Part shown: piece by piece, positions 50,010 to 58,970 of the stretch
Layout: every line of letters begins with the position of its first letter
Position numbering within the stretch: position 1 is the first letter of the stretch
DNA from: an uncultured Victivallales bacterium
GTDB lineage: Bacteria > Verrucomicrobiota > Lentisphaeria > Oligosphaerales > JAFGRS01
Assembly: GCA_903837355.1 (NCBI GenBank)
Contig: CAILUI010000217.1
Span: forward strand, 19,867 to 83,866
Reading direction: 5' to 3'
Length of the DNA: 64,000 nt
Program-made: the position numbers and the translations under genes
Notes under the pieces: model-generated
The model's input: only the letters and a program-made list of their open reading frames with translations
What the model was told of the DNA's origin: nothing
Database searches by the model: none

Positions 50010-50435
50010 TCACGAGGTGAAGTACTCAGCCGCATCCTCCCTGACCACCAGAGGCGTGGCCCCACAGAACGATGAGGATTTCGCCATCATGCTGCCCAGC
50101 ATGCGGCCAATGCGCGCTAGTCCATCGTTCAGACGGCCCGCCTCCTCGCGTGACACGTACCCGCAGTCCAGGGCGGTATCCACCCAGTGCTGCGTCTCAT
50201 ACTGCTCGGCATCAGCATCGGTCAGTTTGCTGATGAAGTGCTTCTCGTAGCGGCGTTTGCCCCAGGCCTCGGCGATCTGTGCACCGACCGAACGCGAGGA
50301 TCTCCTGATCTGGTCGGTCAGCGCGCAGCTCTCTTCTCGCGGGAACCGTCGGGATATCACGAAGACGTCCGTCGCCACAGCCTTCGCCTGCTGATAGACC
50401 ATCAGGTCCCTGAAACTCGCAGCATGTGGCGACAT
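50010..50435 (-). CDS. Four-helix-bundle protein (S23 / 23S rRNA intervening-sequence-protein family, Avd-like fold)
   Basis: MSPHAASFRDLMVYQQAKAVATDVFVISRRFPREESCALTDQIRRSSRSVGAQIAEAWGKRRYEKHFISKLTDADAEQYETQHWVDTALDCGYVSREEAGRLNDGLARIGRMLGSMM; family hallmarks VYQ.A...., FP.EE...L.DQIRR.S.SV...IAE. Confidence 0.93.
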   Translation of the reverse strand: MSPHAASFRDLMVYQQAKAVATDVFVISRRFPREESCALTDQIRRSSRSVGAQIAEAWGKRRYEKHFISKLTDADAEQYETQHWVDTALDCGYVSREEAGRLNDGLARIGRMLGSMMAKSSSFCGATPLVVREDAAEYFTS

Positions 50436-50441
50436 ATCGCT

Positions 50442-50546
50442 CCCCACCGTTCACCGTCCCCACCGTTCACCGTCCCCACCGTTCACCGTCCCCACCGTTC
50501 GCCGTCCCCACCGTTCACCGTCCCCACCGTTCACCGTCCCCACCGT
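50442..50546 (-). repeat. Tandem array: 6 copies of 16-bp CCCCACCGTTCACCGT (minus strand ACGGTGAACGGTGGGG) plus partial
   Basis: Direct count at 16-bp period 50442-50537 then CCCCACCGT; contains GGTGAAC on the minus strand in 5 of 6 copies (fourth is GGCGAAC). Confidence 0.95.
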
Positions 50547-53271
50547 CCAGGCTCAGCCCTGGCTCGAGCACCAAGCCGCTGCGGGCGGCGACGATCACGG
50601 TCATGACGCCGGCCGTCGGACCGGTCGGCAGCGCTGACCACTCTCCGGCTCGACAGACACGTGCCACGGCGCCCTGCAGCGGGCGCCACGCTGGCGACAT
50701 GGGCAAGTTTACCGTCTGATCGGCGCCCGTCCAATTGCAGAGCGCGATAGCAACCCGTCCATCGGCGGCGCGCCAGGCGCTGGCCAGGACCGCGGGCAGC
50801 CCTCCACGGCGCGTCTCGGACCAGTCGTTCCACGCCACCGGCAGGATGGGAACCTCGAGCTGGGGGGGACGCAGCATCTCGCCGTAGCACAGGTACTCAA
50901 GCGCCGCCGTGCGCGTCTTGGCCAGGTCGCGGAGGTACTGACGCAATGGCGCCATCTCGGCGTCATCGAAGGTATTCAGGAGCCCGAACATGATCCAGCC
51001 GAGTTGCTCTCCCCAGGTGAAGGAGAGGGCCAACTTCGAGGTGTACCCTTGTGCCTCGCCCCAAGTGTCCGGGCGACCGATGAAACAGCCCAGGCGAATG
51101 ACGCGGTCGGCGTACACGGCGGGAAAAAGGGGAAGGCGCGTCGACACCTCCATCTCGGCCCAGGTCAGAAAGGCCGCGGTGCGGTCGTTGTAGATCTCGC
51201 AGCAGTTCTCGCCGAAGGTCATGCCGTCGGGGCGCTTCTCCTTGACCGCTGCGAGTGCCTGGGCAGCGAGCCGCCGCATGCCGTCGGCAAAGTGGGTGCC
51301 GCCGCCGAGCGCATGGCCATGTCCCGCGTCGAAGCAGAGAAACGGCGCGCCGGTGAGTTGATCCAAGTACAGCCCGTCAACCGGCAGGAGGCCCATGAGC
51401 TTGCGGCACTCGTTGGCCACAATCTGCTGCCAGCCGGCGCTGGCCGGACACATGGGCACCAGGTGCTTCAGGTCGGCATAGGCGGGGCCAAGCGCCGGCT
51501 TGAGGGTGAGATGGGCGAGGTCAAGCGCCGTCCAGGCTGGCCCGCGGGCGTCGGCGCAGTAGACGTTGATATACGGTACGACGTGCACGCCTGTGGCCTG
51601 CATATCGGCCACGGCTGCCGCAAAGCCGGGCTTGGGGTCCAGAACCGGGTAACCGGCATCGTGTTCGCCGATGGACTGCCAGATGTACGCATGGAAGGCC
51701 ACCGGCGCCTCGATGGCGGCGGCAAAGCGGCCAACGCGCTGCACCTGCGGCTCCATGTCCGTGCGGCTGCTGCCCGGCATATCGCCCTGGCCCCAGGCGC
51801 CAATGTGGCGCAGCCAGTCGGGCACGTCGGCGCGGGTCGCCACCGGTCCGGCAACGGACCAGGGCTGCTGCAGCGCCCAGGCCCGGTAGCGGACGCAGGC
51901 ATCGTACCAATCGCCGGCAAAGGTGCCGAGAACCACGTCGTAGGGCTGCCGATACTCGCTGCTGCTGCCCATGTTCTCGGGGTACTGGCGCACCGACTGC
52001 GCCACCCAGTCGCCGCTGCCGATGTAGCCGGTGCTCTTGCGGTGCATGGCCGGGTCCTCGGTGGCGACGTACAACCCACAGCCTTGGGTCGGGGCGCAGT
52101 AGGCCTCGAACTGCATGGTCTTGCCGCCGCCGGGGTAGTCTGCCCAGCCCTCCGCGTAGCGCGCCCGGCGCCGCGGTTCGACCTCGCGCCGTCCCTGGCC
52201 CGAGGGCAAGGCCAGGTACTCGCGGTCGCGGTCGCCCATGGGTCCGAGCCGGTCGATGCAGGGGAAGTCCACCAGCCACAGGGCCATGCCGGCGCTGGCA
52301 CTGGCGGCGAGGCGCCAGCGCGGCAGCTCGTCGCCCTTGGCACTGATGGTCACCGTCACCTTGGCCCCCTGGTTCGGCTCGAAGTCCAGTACCAGACGTA
52401 CGACTCCACCCTCCTGCTCCAAGCGATGGGCGCCGCTCCCGGGCGTGACCACCGTCGCGGCATAGGCGTAGGACACGGCCGGACGCAGTTCCAGGCGGAA
52501 GAGCCCGCCCGCGCCGCCGGGAATGATGAACTCCGTCTGGCTCGGGACATCCACCAGGCTGCGCAGCGGAAAACCGGCGGCTCCCGCGCCGAAAGTGAGC
52601 GCCGTACGGCCGCAGCTCAGGAAGAGCTCCGCGGTCGCCGCGTCCTCCAGAAACCGCACCCCGGGCGCCACCTGGGGCGCCTGCTCGAAGCGCGCCAGGG
52701 CCTGCTGCAAGGTGGCCTGCTGCCCGGCCTGGCGCGCCTGCTCAGCGGCCAACTCCGCAACCGTCGGGACCAGGCTGAACGAGAGGTCGTCGTACCAGAT
52801 CGTGCCGACGCTGTTGTACACCTGCAGGATAATGCCGCAGGTGTCGGCCTCGGCGGGCATGGTGATCTCCGCCGTCAACTCCTGCCAGGGCGTGGTGCCG
52901 CTCAGCCGCGGAAAGGGGGTGAAGGTACCGAGATGCCGGGTACCGGCGGAAACGTTGTAGTAAGCCTTGGCGTCCGCCCCAGCGGGCACATCCTGGCAAC
53001 GGGCCCAGACCGAGAACCGGTAGCGCCGCCCGGCCTCCACGGCGACGTTTTGCTGCACGAAGTTATTCTGGCCGACCTTCCCGTCGATGCGCACGCACCA
53101 ACGGCCCTCATGCGGCTGGCTCTGATCGGGAGTCGCGCTGGCGTGCGCCGTCAGGCCGCTCAGTCCTGCCTCGAAGCCGCCGTCTGCGGCCAGGTCGCGC
53201 GCCGCCACCGGCCGCAGGCACAACGCCAGCAGAACCAGGGCAATCAGTGGTCGGGAAACGAGCATCAACAT
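50515..53271 (-). CDS. Large secreted GH-like protein (DUF6259-like), C-terminal codons derived from the repeat array
   Basis: RBS ggagg before ATG 53271; signal peptide MLMLVSRPLIALVLLALCLRPVAA; CBM-like N-terminal region; GQGDMPGSSRTDMEPQVQRVGRFAAAIEAPVAFHAYIWQ; tail ..LSLDGGDGERWGR* lies in the 16-bp repeats. Confidence 0.75.
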   Translation of the reverse strand: MLMLVSRPLIALVLLALCLRPVAARDLAADGGFEAGLSGLTAHASATPDQSQPHEGRWCVRIDGKVGQNNFVQQNVAVEAGRRYRFSVWARCQDVPAGADAKAYYNVSAGTRHLGTFTPFPRLSGTTPWQELTAEITMPAEADTCGIILQVYNSVGTIWYDDLSFSLVPTVAELAAEQARQAGQQATLQQALARFEQAPQVAPGVRFLEDAATAELFLSCGRTALTFGAGAAGFPLRSLVDVPSQTEFIIPGGAGGLFRLELRPAVSYAYAATVVTPGSGAHRLEQEGGVVRLVLDFEPNQGAKVTVTISAKGDELPRWRLAASASAGMALWLVDFPCIDRLGPMGDRDREYLALPSGQGRREVEPRRRARYAEGWADYPGGGKTMQFEAYCAPTQGCGLYVATEDPAMHRKSTGYIGSGDWVAQSVRQYPENMGSSSEYRQPYDVVLGTFAGDWYDACVRYRAWALQQPWSVAGPVATRADVPDWLRHIGAWGQGDMPGSSRTDMEPQVQRVGRFAAAIEAPVAFHAYIWQSIGEHDAGYPVLDPKPGFAAAVADMQATGVHVVPYINVYCADARGPAWTALDLAHLTLKPALGPAYADLKHLVPMCPASAGWQQIVANECRKLMGLLPVDGLYLDQLTGAPFLCFDAGHGHALGGGTHFADGMRRLAAQALAAVKEKRPDGMTFGENCCEIYNDRTAAFLTWAEMEVSTRLPLFPAVYADRVIRLGCFIGRPDTWGEAQGYTSKLALSFTWGEQLGWIMFGLLNTFDDAEMAPLRQYLRDLAKTRTAALEYLCYGEMLRPPQLEVPILPVAWNDWSETRRGGLPAVLASAWRAADGRVAIALCNWTGADQTVNLPMSPAWRPLQGAVARVCRAGEWSALPTGPTAGVMTVIVAARSGLVLEPGLSLDGGDGERWGR

Positions 53272-53379
53272 GCCTCCTGCAGGTGCACAGACGGCGCTAC
53301 CGAGACGCACGGCTGCCTGACAACGTGACACGCCGTCACCGCCGCGTCCAGCCGCGGCGGCGCGGCAGCATCGGGTCGA

Positions 53380-54798
53380 CTACGGCTCGGCCGCGACCCG
53401 CAGCCACAGGCGCGCCCCGTTGTCCTGTGGGTTGGAGCGCTCGATCTTCCGCGGAGCATCGGCGACCGCCGTGGCCCAGTGGTCGCCCGGCGTGGCGTGC
53501 CACACGAAACGCGCATCCTGGGCGGTGCTGCGAATCACGGCGGACCCGTGTGGCGGCAGCCCTGCCAACCAGACCCAGGCCACTAACAGATCATCGACAA
53601 AGAAGTTCACCGTGGTGTCCGGCGACGCCGTTGCGCCGGTATTGGTCACCTTCGCCGCGAAGGTAACCGCGGTCCCGACGGTGATGAGTTCGCCGACCGG
53701 CGCGAAGTCCTGCACCGTCAACTTCGGGGCTCCCGGATCCGGCGGCCGTGGCGTCTGGCGTGCCTCATAGAGCTGAACCGTCGGCAGTTGCGGAGTCAGG
53801 CCCTGATACAACGCCCGGTAATAGTCCCACGCCAGACGTCTGGACTCGCCCGGCAACCAGGTGACCAGGCCGTCGTGGCTGCCGGTCTTGATGACGGCTT
53901 CGTGGTCGGCGATCTCGTAGAAGAAGGCATACTGGACGTGTGCCCCGTACGCGGCGCGCAGGATGGCGTCGTGGCGCCGCACCTGCGCGGCCTGGTTCCA
54001 GTTGCAGGACTCGAGGCTGGGCCCGTACTCACCCAGCATGAGTCGTTCACCGCCAAACGGACCGCGCGCCGGCAAACTGCGCTCCAGCACGCCAAGGCAG
54101 TCCGCCAGGTCGCGATGGAAGAGGTAGTACGAGAGGCAGACCAAGTCCGTCTCGAAGGTAGGTACCCATTGCCCAGCAAAACGATCGAACTCCTTGTCGC
54201 CTTGGAGTTCGGCCACGCTCCAGACCCGAGTGGGAGTGCTTTCGGGAAGCTCGGCCAGTGCCTGTTCCTTCCCCGCGTGGCAGGCGTTGACGTAATCTGC
54301 CACAGGGAACTCTGGATAGGCGCCGGCGGTGCCGAAGTAGACGTTGATCTCGCCGCCCACACTGAGGAGAAAGACCTGGTCCGGGAAGGCGCGCTGCCGG
54401 CAGAGGTAGGTCGTGATGTCGTGCCATTCCTGCCGCGCCGCGGCCAGCCGTGCGGGGTCGAGCCGCCCCGGGGTGTAGCCGGCCATGATGTAGGCAAGAC
54501 TGAGGTTGAGGTGGAGCACAGGGAACGTGCGGATGAGTCGCACGTAGGGCTCTGATTGCAGCCGTTGCAGCGCCTCTCCAGGCTGCTCTGCCCCCAGCCA
54601 GGTCTTGGCGGCACGCGCCCCCAGTTCGCGGCCTAACGCAGTGAATTCCTCCCACGTCCGCGAACTGCCTTCCGGATAGATCACCGGCCCCACCCGTTCC
54701 CGCGCCCACTGCTCGAACGTGCCCGGGAAGGTCTCTGCCAGTACCACCCCCACCCAGGCGGACGCCAGGAACACGATCAACCGGGCCGGCACCAGCAT
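53380..54798 (-). CDS. Secreted GH-like (TIM-barrel) protein with C-terminal CARDB-like domain
   Basis: Signal MLVPARLIVFLASAWVGVVLA; C-term LTVQDFAPVGELITVGTAVTFAAKVTNTGATASPDTTVNFFVDDLLV. Confidence 0.65.
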   Translation of the reverse strand: MLVPARLIVFLASAWVGVVLAETFPGTFEQWARERVGPVIYPEGSSRTWEEFTALGRELGARAAKTWLGAEQPGEALQRLQSEPYVRLIRTFPVLHLNLSLAYIMAGYTPGRLDPARLAAARQEWHDITTYLCRQRAFPDQVFLLSVGGEINVYFGTAGAYPEFPVADYVNACHAGKEQALAELPESTPTRVWSVAELQGDKEFDRFAGQWVPTFETDLVCLSYYLFHRDLADCLGVLERSLPARGPFGGERLMLGEYGPSLESCNWNQAAQVRRHDAILRAAYGAHVQYAFFYEIADHEAVIKTGSHDGLVTWLPGESRRLAWDYYRALYQGLTPQLPTVQLYEARQTPRPPDPGAPKLTVQDFAPVGELITVGTAVTFAAKVTNTGATASPDTTVNFFVDDLLVAWVWLAGLPPHGSAVIRSTAQDARFVWHATPGDHWATAVADAPRKIERSNPQDNGARLWLRVAAEP

Positions 54799-54844
54799 GA
54801 TCAACCCCCTCCGGCAACGGGCCTCGCCAGCGGCTGCGCCACGG

Positions 54845-55909
54845 TCAGACCTGGACCTCACGGCCCTGCTGCGCGGAGGCGTAGAGGCCAGTGAGCAACT
54901 TGATCATGTCCACGCCGTGCTCGGGACGCAGGGTGGGCTCGCAACGTCCGCGAAGCACATCAACGAAATGGTGCAGGAAGGCGGCATGCTGCTCAAGCTC
55001 GAGCTTGCTCAACTTGGGGGTGATGTCGACGAGGGTACCGCTGGCTTCCGTGAAGAGCGTCAGGCGCCAGTTGCGGAAGTTGAAGCCGGCCTTGCTGCCG
55101 CGCAACTCCAGGAAGACGGTTTCCTCGTCGATGTTGCTGGCCCAGGAGAACTCAAGCTGCAGGGCCGCGCCATTGGAGAAGCGTGCAAAGCCGATCGCCA
55201 GATCCTCGACGTCAAAGGTGCCCTCGGCCTTGGCCTCCCCGAAGCTGGCATTGGCGGAGTCCGCCGGGGCCGAGGAGTCGGTGAACTTGGCGAAGGTCGA
55301 GGCGGAAAGCGTCACCGGGCTCGGGTTTCCCATCAACCACAGCGCCAGGTCGAGGAAGTGGACCCCAAGATCAATGAGCGGACCGCCGCCGGAGAGCTCC
55401 TTGGTCGTAAACCAGCCACCCCGGCCCGGCGTGCCCCGGCGCCGGATCCAGCCCACCCGGCCCGCGTAGATGTCGCCCATCTGGCCGTCGGCGATGTACT
55501 GCTTGAGGAACTGGAAGTGCGGCGTGAAGCGGTTGTTGCGCATGGCCATCAGCGTCTTGCCGGCAGCCCGCGCTGCCACCGCCATCCGCGCCGCCTCGCT
55601 GGCGTTGATGGCATCGGGCTTCTCGGTGATGACGTGCTTGCCAGCCTGCAGCGCGGCGACGGCGATCTCGGAGTGGAAGAGGTTGGGGGTGCAGATGTCG
55701 ATGGCGTCAAGGTCGAGCTTGAGCAGGTCGCGGTAGTCGGTAACGACATGCTTGATGCCGTGGGCCTCGGCGAAGACGCGCGCCTTTGCCGGAATGATGT
55801 CGCAGACGGCAACCAGCTCGACCTCGGGGTGCTTGAGCCAGACCGGAGCGTGGCAGGCGTTGAAGATGCCGCCGATCCCGACGGCACCGAGTCTGAGTTT
55901 GGTAGCCAT
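54845..55909 (-). CDS. Gfo/Idh/MocA-family oxidoreductase
   Basis: MATKLRLGAVGIGGIFNACHAPVWLKHPEVELVAVCDI...CTPNLFHSEIAVAALQAGKHVITEKPDA. Confidence 0.93.
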   Translation of the reverse strand: MATKLRLGAVGIGGIFNACHAPVWLKHPEVELVAVCDIIPAKARVFAEAHGIKHVVTDYRDLLKLDLDAIDICTPNLFHSEIAVAALQAGKHVITEKPDAINASEAARMAVAARAAGKTLMAMRNNRFTPHFQFLKQYIADGQMGDIYAGRVGWIRRRGTPGRGGWFTTKELSGGGPLIDLGVHFLDLALWLMGNPSPVTLSASTFAKFTDSSAPADSANASFGEAKAEGTFDVEDLAIGFARFSNGAALQLEFSWASNIDEETVFLELRGSKAGFNFRNWRLTLFTEASGTLVDITPKLSKLELEQHAAFLHHFVDVLRGRCEPTLRPEHGVDMIKLLTGLYASAQQGREVQV

Positions 55910-56136
55910 GGCCATTCCTTATGCAGATCACGGTCGGGCCTGGCCCAAGAGGGGCGAAGACGAGGACTTCCCGACCGGCAGCGGACTCTACCGCGGCGGC
56001 CGTCGACTGCAAGGCGGCGGCACGATCCACGGCCGAGCTTTCGCCCAGGCCGCCGGGCGACTAGACTAATGGCGTTAGGCTCGCGCGGGGCGCGATGGAC
56101 ACGAACGCACGACACGGCCTGGGTAGGAGCACCAAC

Positions 56137-58956
56137 ATGCGCACGCGCAGCATCGCCATGGGGATCGCGGCGGCGGCTCTGCTGCCGGGGCTGGGCACGG
56201 CACAGACCACGCTCGCGCTGCGGGTCGCTGACCACGCCGGAGTGGCGCGGCAGAACGCGCCGGTGCGGGGCGGCATACCCTTCCCCCGCGGCGCGCTCAG
56301 AGACTGCGCCACGGCCCGCCTGCGCACGGAGGCCGGCGCCGACCTGCCCTGCCGGGTACGCCCCCTGGCGCACTGGTATGACGGCAGCATCAAGTGGCTC
56401 CTGGTGGATACGCAGGTGGACCTGCCGGCGCGCGGCGCCGTCCGTCTGCAACTCGAGCCCGGCGCCGCAGCGGCCGCGAGCGCCGTACGGGTGACCGTGC
56501 ACGAAGACGCCGAGAAGATCACCGTGGACAGCGGCCCGGCGCGCTTTGCTTTCGCGAAGACGGCCTTCGGACTGCCGAGCGCGGCCTGGGCCGACCTCGA
56601 CGGCGATGGCCAGCCAGAGGCGCAGGTCGTCACCGGGCCGGGGGAGTTCGTCGCCGAGATTGAGCACCAGCCGCCCGGGCCGCCGCAGGAGGAGAACTGG
56701 CTGCGCGACGCCGCAGGGAGCCCACGCGAACGCTTCACCGCCGGACCGCCTGGGGACTGCCGAGCCGTCGTCGAGGGCGCCAACGACCTGCGGGCTGTGA
56801 TCAAGCTCAGCGGCTGGCTCTGCAACCCCGCCGGTCGCCGGCTGCTGCAGTACGTCATCCGCGCCCACGTCAGCGCCGGCAGCCGCGACCTGCGCCTCGT
56901 GCCGACGGTCGTCTATGCCGGCACGCCGAAAGAGGACTTCGTGCGCGCCCTGTTCCTGCGCTTTCCGCGGACCGCGACCGGCCCGGCGAGTTGGGGGTTC
57001 GGGGGGGAGCAAGCCCACACGGGATCCCTGGCGGCCGGCACGAGCGTCAGCCTCTTTGAGACCGGTCCTGACAAGCTCTACCACCTGGCCCCCTACACGC
57101 AGGACAAGGCGGTGGCCTATGCCGTGGTCCAGGGCGACACTGAGCTCGCCAGGGGTACGGCGGCGACCGGCTGGGCCCGGATCAGCGATAGCGGCGGCAC
57201 CATGGAACTCGCGGTGCGCAACTTCTGGCAGATGCATCCCAAAGAGCTCCGTGTCGAGCCGGAGGCCCTGAGCGTCTACCTGTGGCCGGAACGCGGCGGC
57301 AAAGTCCTCGACCTGCGCCGGCGCAGCGACGAGATCGATAACGTCTACCACTACGATCTCAGCCTGTGGCCCTACGGCGGGGAAGGCGTCGGCGTCACCC
57401 ACGAGATCCTCCTGCGTTGGGGACCGGCCAGCGCGGCAACGGGGGCCGATATGGCCGCAGAAATCAACGCCCCGCTGCGGCTCGAATGCGGCGCGGAGAC
57501 GTACGCGGCGTCAGGCGCCCTCGGACCCTTCGCCGTCGCCAATCCCGGACGCTACCCGCGTCTCGAGGCGCGCCAGAACGTCGGCCTCGAGTGGATCCGG
57601 CAAAACCAGCGCGTCTTCCATTGGGACGGTATGATCGACTACGGCGATACCCTCTTCCACGGCTATGCCACCCCCAGTCACTACGGCTACGTCAGCGACA
57701 CGGGTTGGTGCAGCCGCGGCTATGTCGGCTGGCTGTGCAACGACAGCACGCTGACACAGGCCCTCTTTATGCAGTACCTGCGCACGGGGGACGACGAGAC
57801 CTTTCGCACCGCCGAAGCAATGTGCCGACATGTAACGGAGGTGGACACCTGCCACTACTGCGCCGCGGAACCGGGCCAGGTCGGCGGCGGCCACCGCCAT
57901 GATCAGCAGCATTGGGGCAACGGCGTGCGCGGCTACGGCACGGCCACGCACGGCGCCCTCACCTACTACCTCCTCACCGGCGACGAACGCACCTTGGACG
58001 TGGTGCTGGAGTACGCCCGCTACCACATGGACGGCGTCCCCAGCGAAAACGAGGACCGTATCGGCGGCCTGATTCGTACCTGGGAAATCACCGGAGACGC
58101 GCGGATGAAGGCCAAGGCGGACGAGTTCCTGGCCGCGGAACTGACGCCGCCAGCGGGCCAGACCTGGCCCTTCGCCACCCCGGCCCACTTCCGTTTCGTT
58201 GCGAATACCAGCGTCAGCTTGCTCCACTACCTCTACGCCGCGTCGCCGGCGGACTCCGCCAAGCTCAAGGCCGCCATCGTTCAGGCGGCGGACAGTCTCG
58301 AAATCAGGACCATGGCGACCTGGGGAGCCGTGGACTACTTCCCCACCCTAATCACCGCGCTGGCCTACCTGCAGACCGGCAACCAGCGCTACGCGGCGAT
58401 GACCGCCGCCCTGCTGCAGCGCCTGCTCATCCCGCGCGACGTGCCGGTCCCGGCTGACCCGCTCAGTGCCCTGCGCAAGCTCACCTTCCCCGAGATGGTA
58501 GAGACCGCCCGCGCCTGGAATGTCAATAACATCTACACAGCCTCGATCCACGACCTGGTGCCCCTCCCGTATGCGCTCGCTGCCCTGCAACAGGCGGGTC
58601 TGGACGAGGCGGCCGTCTGGGCCACGCCCCGCACCAATTCGCAAGTGCCGCCCTTCGCTGAGGTGCTCGCGCCGACGTTAATCAGCCATGAATTCGGCTT
58701 CCTCTATATCGGCACCTTCACCAATGCCTGCCCCAGCGACCAGTTCGGCGGCCGCTCGAACCTGATTCTCCTGGAGGACGGCAAACCCCTTGGCCCGCCC
58801 CACTGCGCACACGCCGAAATCCGCAAGGAGGGCCGGGGGCGCTACAGCCACTGGGGCGCCAACAAGGTCTGGTTCGCCACCTCCGACAACAGCGACCCGA
58901 CGACCAACGGGCGCCAGTACAAGGTCGTCAACCCGGAACCGACGCCGAAACCGTGA
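56137..58956 (+). CDS. Secreted YetA/PcRGLX (PL26)-like protein with N-terminal RIFT-barrel-like domain
   Basis: RBS ggtaggagc before ATG; signal peptide; LALRVADHAGVARQNAPVRGGIPFPRGALRD...RVRPLAHWYDGSIKWLLVDTQVDLPARG. Confidence 0.6.
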   Translation: MRTRSIAMGIAAAALLPGLGTAQTTLALRVADHAGVARQNAPVRGGIPFPRGALRDCATARLRTEAGADLPCRVRPLAHWYDGSIKWLLVDTQVDLPARGAVRLQLEPGAAAAASAVRVTVHEDAEKITVDSGPARFAFAKTAFGLPSAAWADLDGDGQPEAQVVTGPGEFVAEIEHQPPGPPQEENWLRDAAGSPRERFTAGPPGDCRAVVEGANDLRAVIKLSGWLCNPAGRRLLQYVIRAHVSAGSRDLRLVPTVVYAGTPKEDFVRALFLRFPRTATGPASWGFGGEQAHTGSLAAGTSVSLFETGPDKLYHLAPYTQDKAVAYAVVQGDTELARGTAATGWARISDSGGTMELAVRNFWQMHPKELRVEPEALSVYLWPERGGKVLDLRRRSDEIDNVYHYDLSLWPYGGEGVGVTHEILLRWGPASAATGADMAAEINAPLRLECGAETYAASGALGPFAVANPGRYPRLEARQNVGLEWIRQNQRVFHWDGMIDYGDTLFHGYATPSHYGYVSDTGWCSRGYVGWLCNDSTLTQALFMQYLRTGDDETFRTAEAMCRHVTEVDTCHYCAAEPGQVGGGHRHDQQHWGNGVRGYGTATHGALTYYLLTGDERTLDVVLEYARYHMDGVPSENEDRIGGLIRTWEITGDARMKAKADEFLAAELTPPAGQTWPFATPAHFRFVANTSVSLLHYLYAASPADSAKLKAAIVQAADSLEIRTMATWGAVDYFPTLITALAYLQTGNQRYAAMTAALLQRLLIPRDVPVPADPLSALRKLTFPEMVETARAWNVNNIYTASIHDLVPLPYALAALQQAGLDEAAVWATPRTNSQVPPFAEVLAPTLISHEFGFLYIGTFTNACPSDQFGGRSNLILLEDGKPLGPPHCAHAEIRKEGRGRYSHWGANKVWFATSDNSDPTTNGRQYKVVNPEPTPKP

Positions 58957-58970
58957 GAGGGAGACCCGCG

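Noticed and set aside
50010-50435. 23S rRNA intervening sequence
   Set aside because: The protein family is historically named for rRNA insertions, but no rRNA sequence is present in the window.
51004-53328. 774-aa plus-strand ORF
   Set aside because: Antisense shadow of the secreted 50515-53271 gene; no recognisable domain.
55549-57402. 617-aa minus-strand ORF
   Set aside because: Overlaps a Gfo/Idh gene and the YetA-like gene in a non-coding frame; low-complexity composition.
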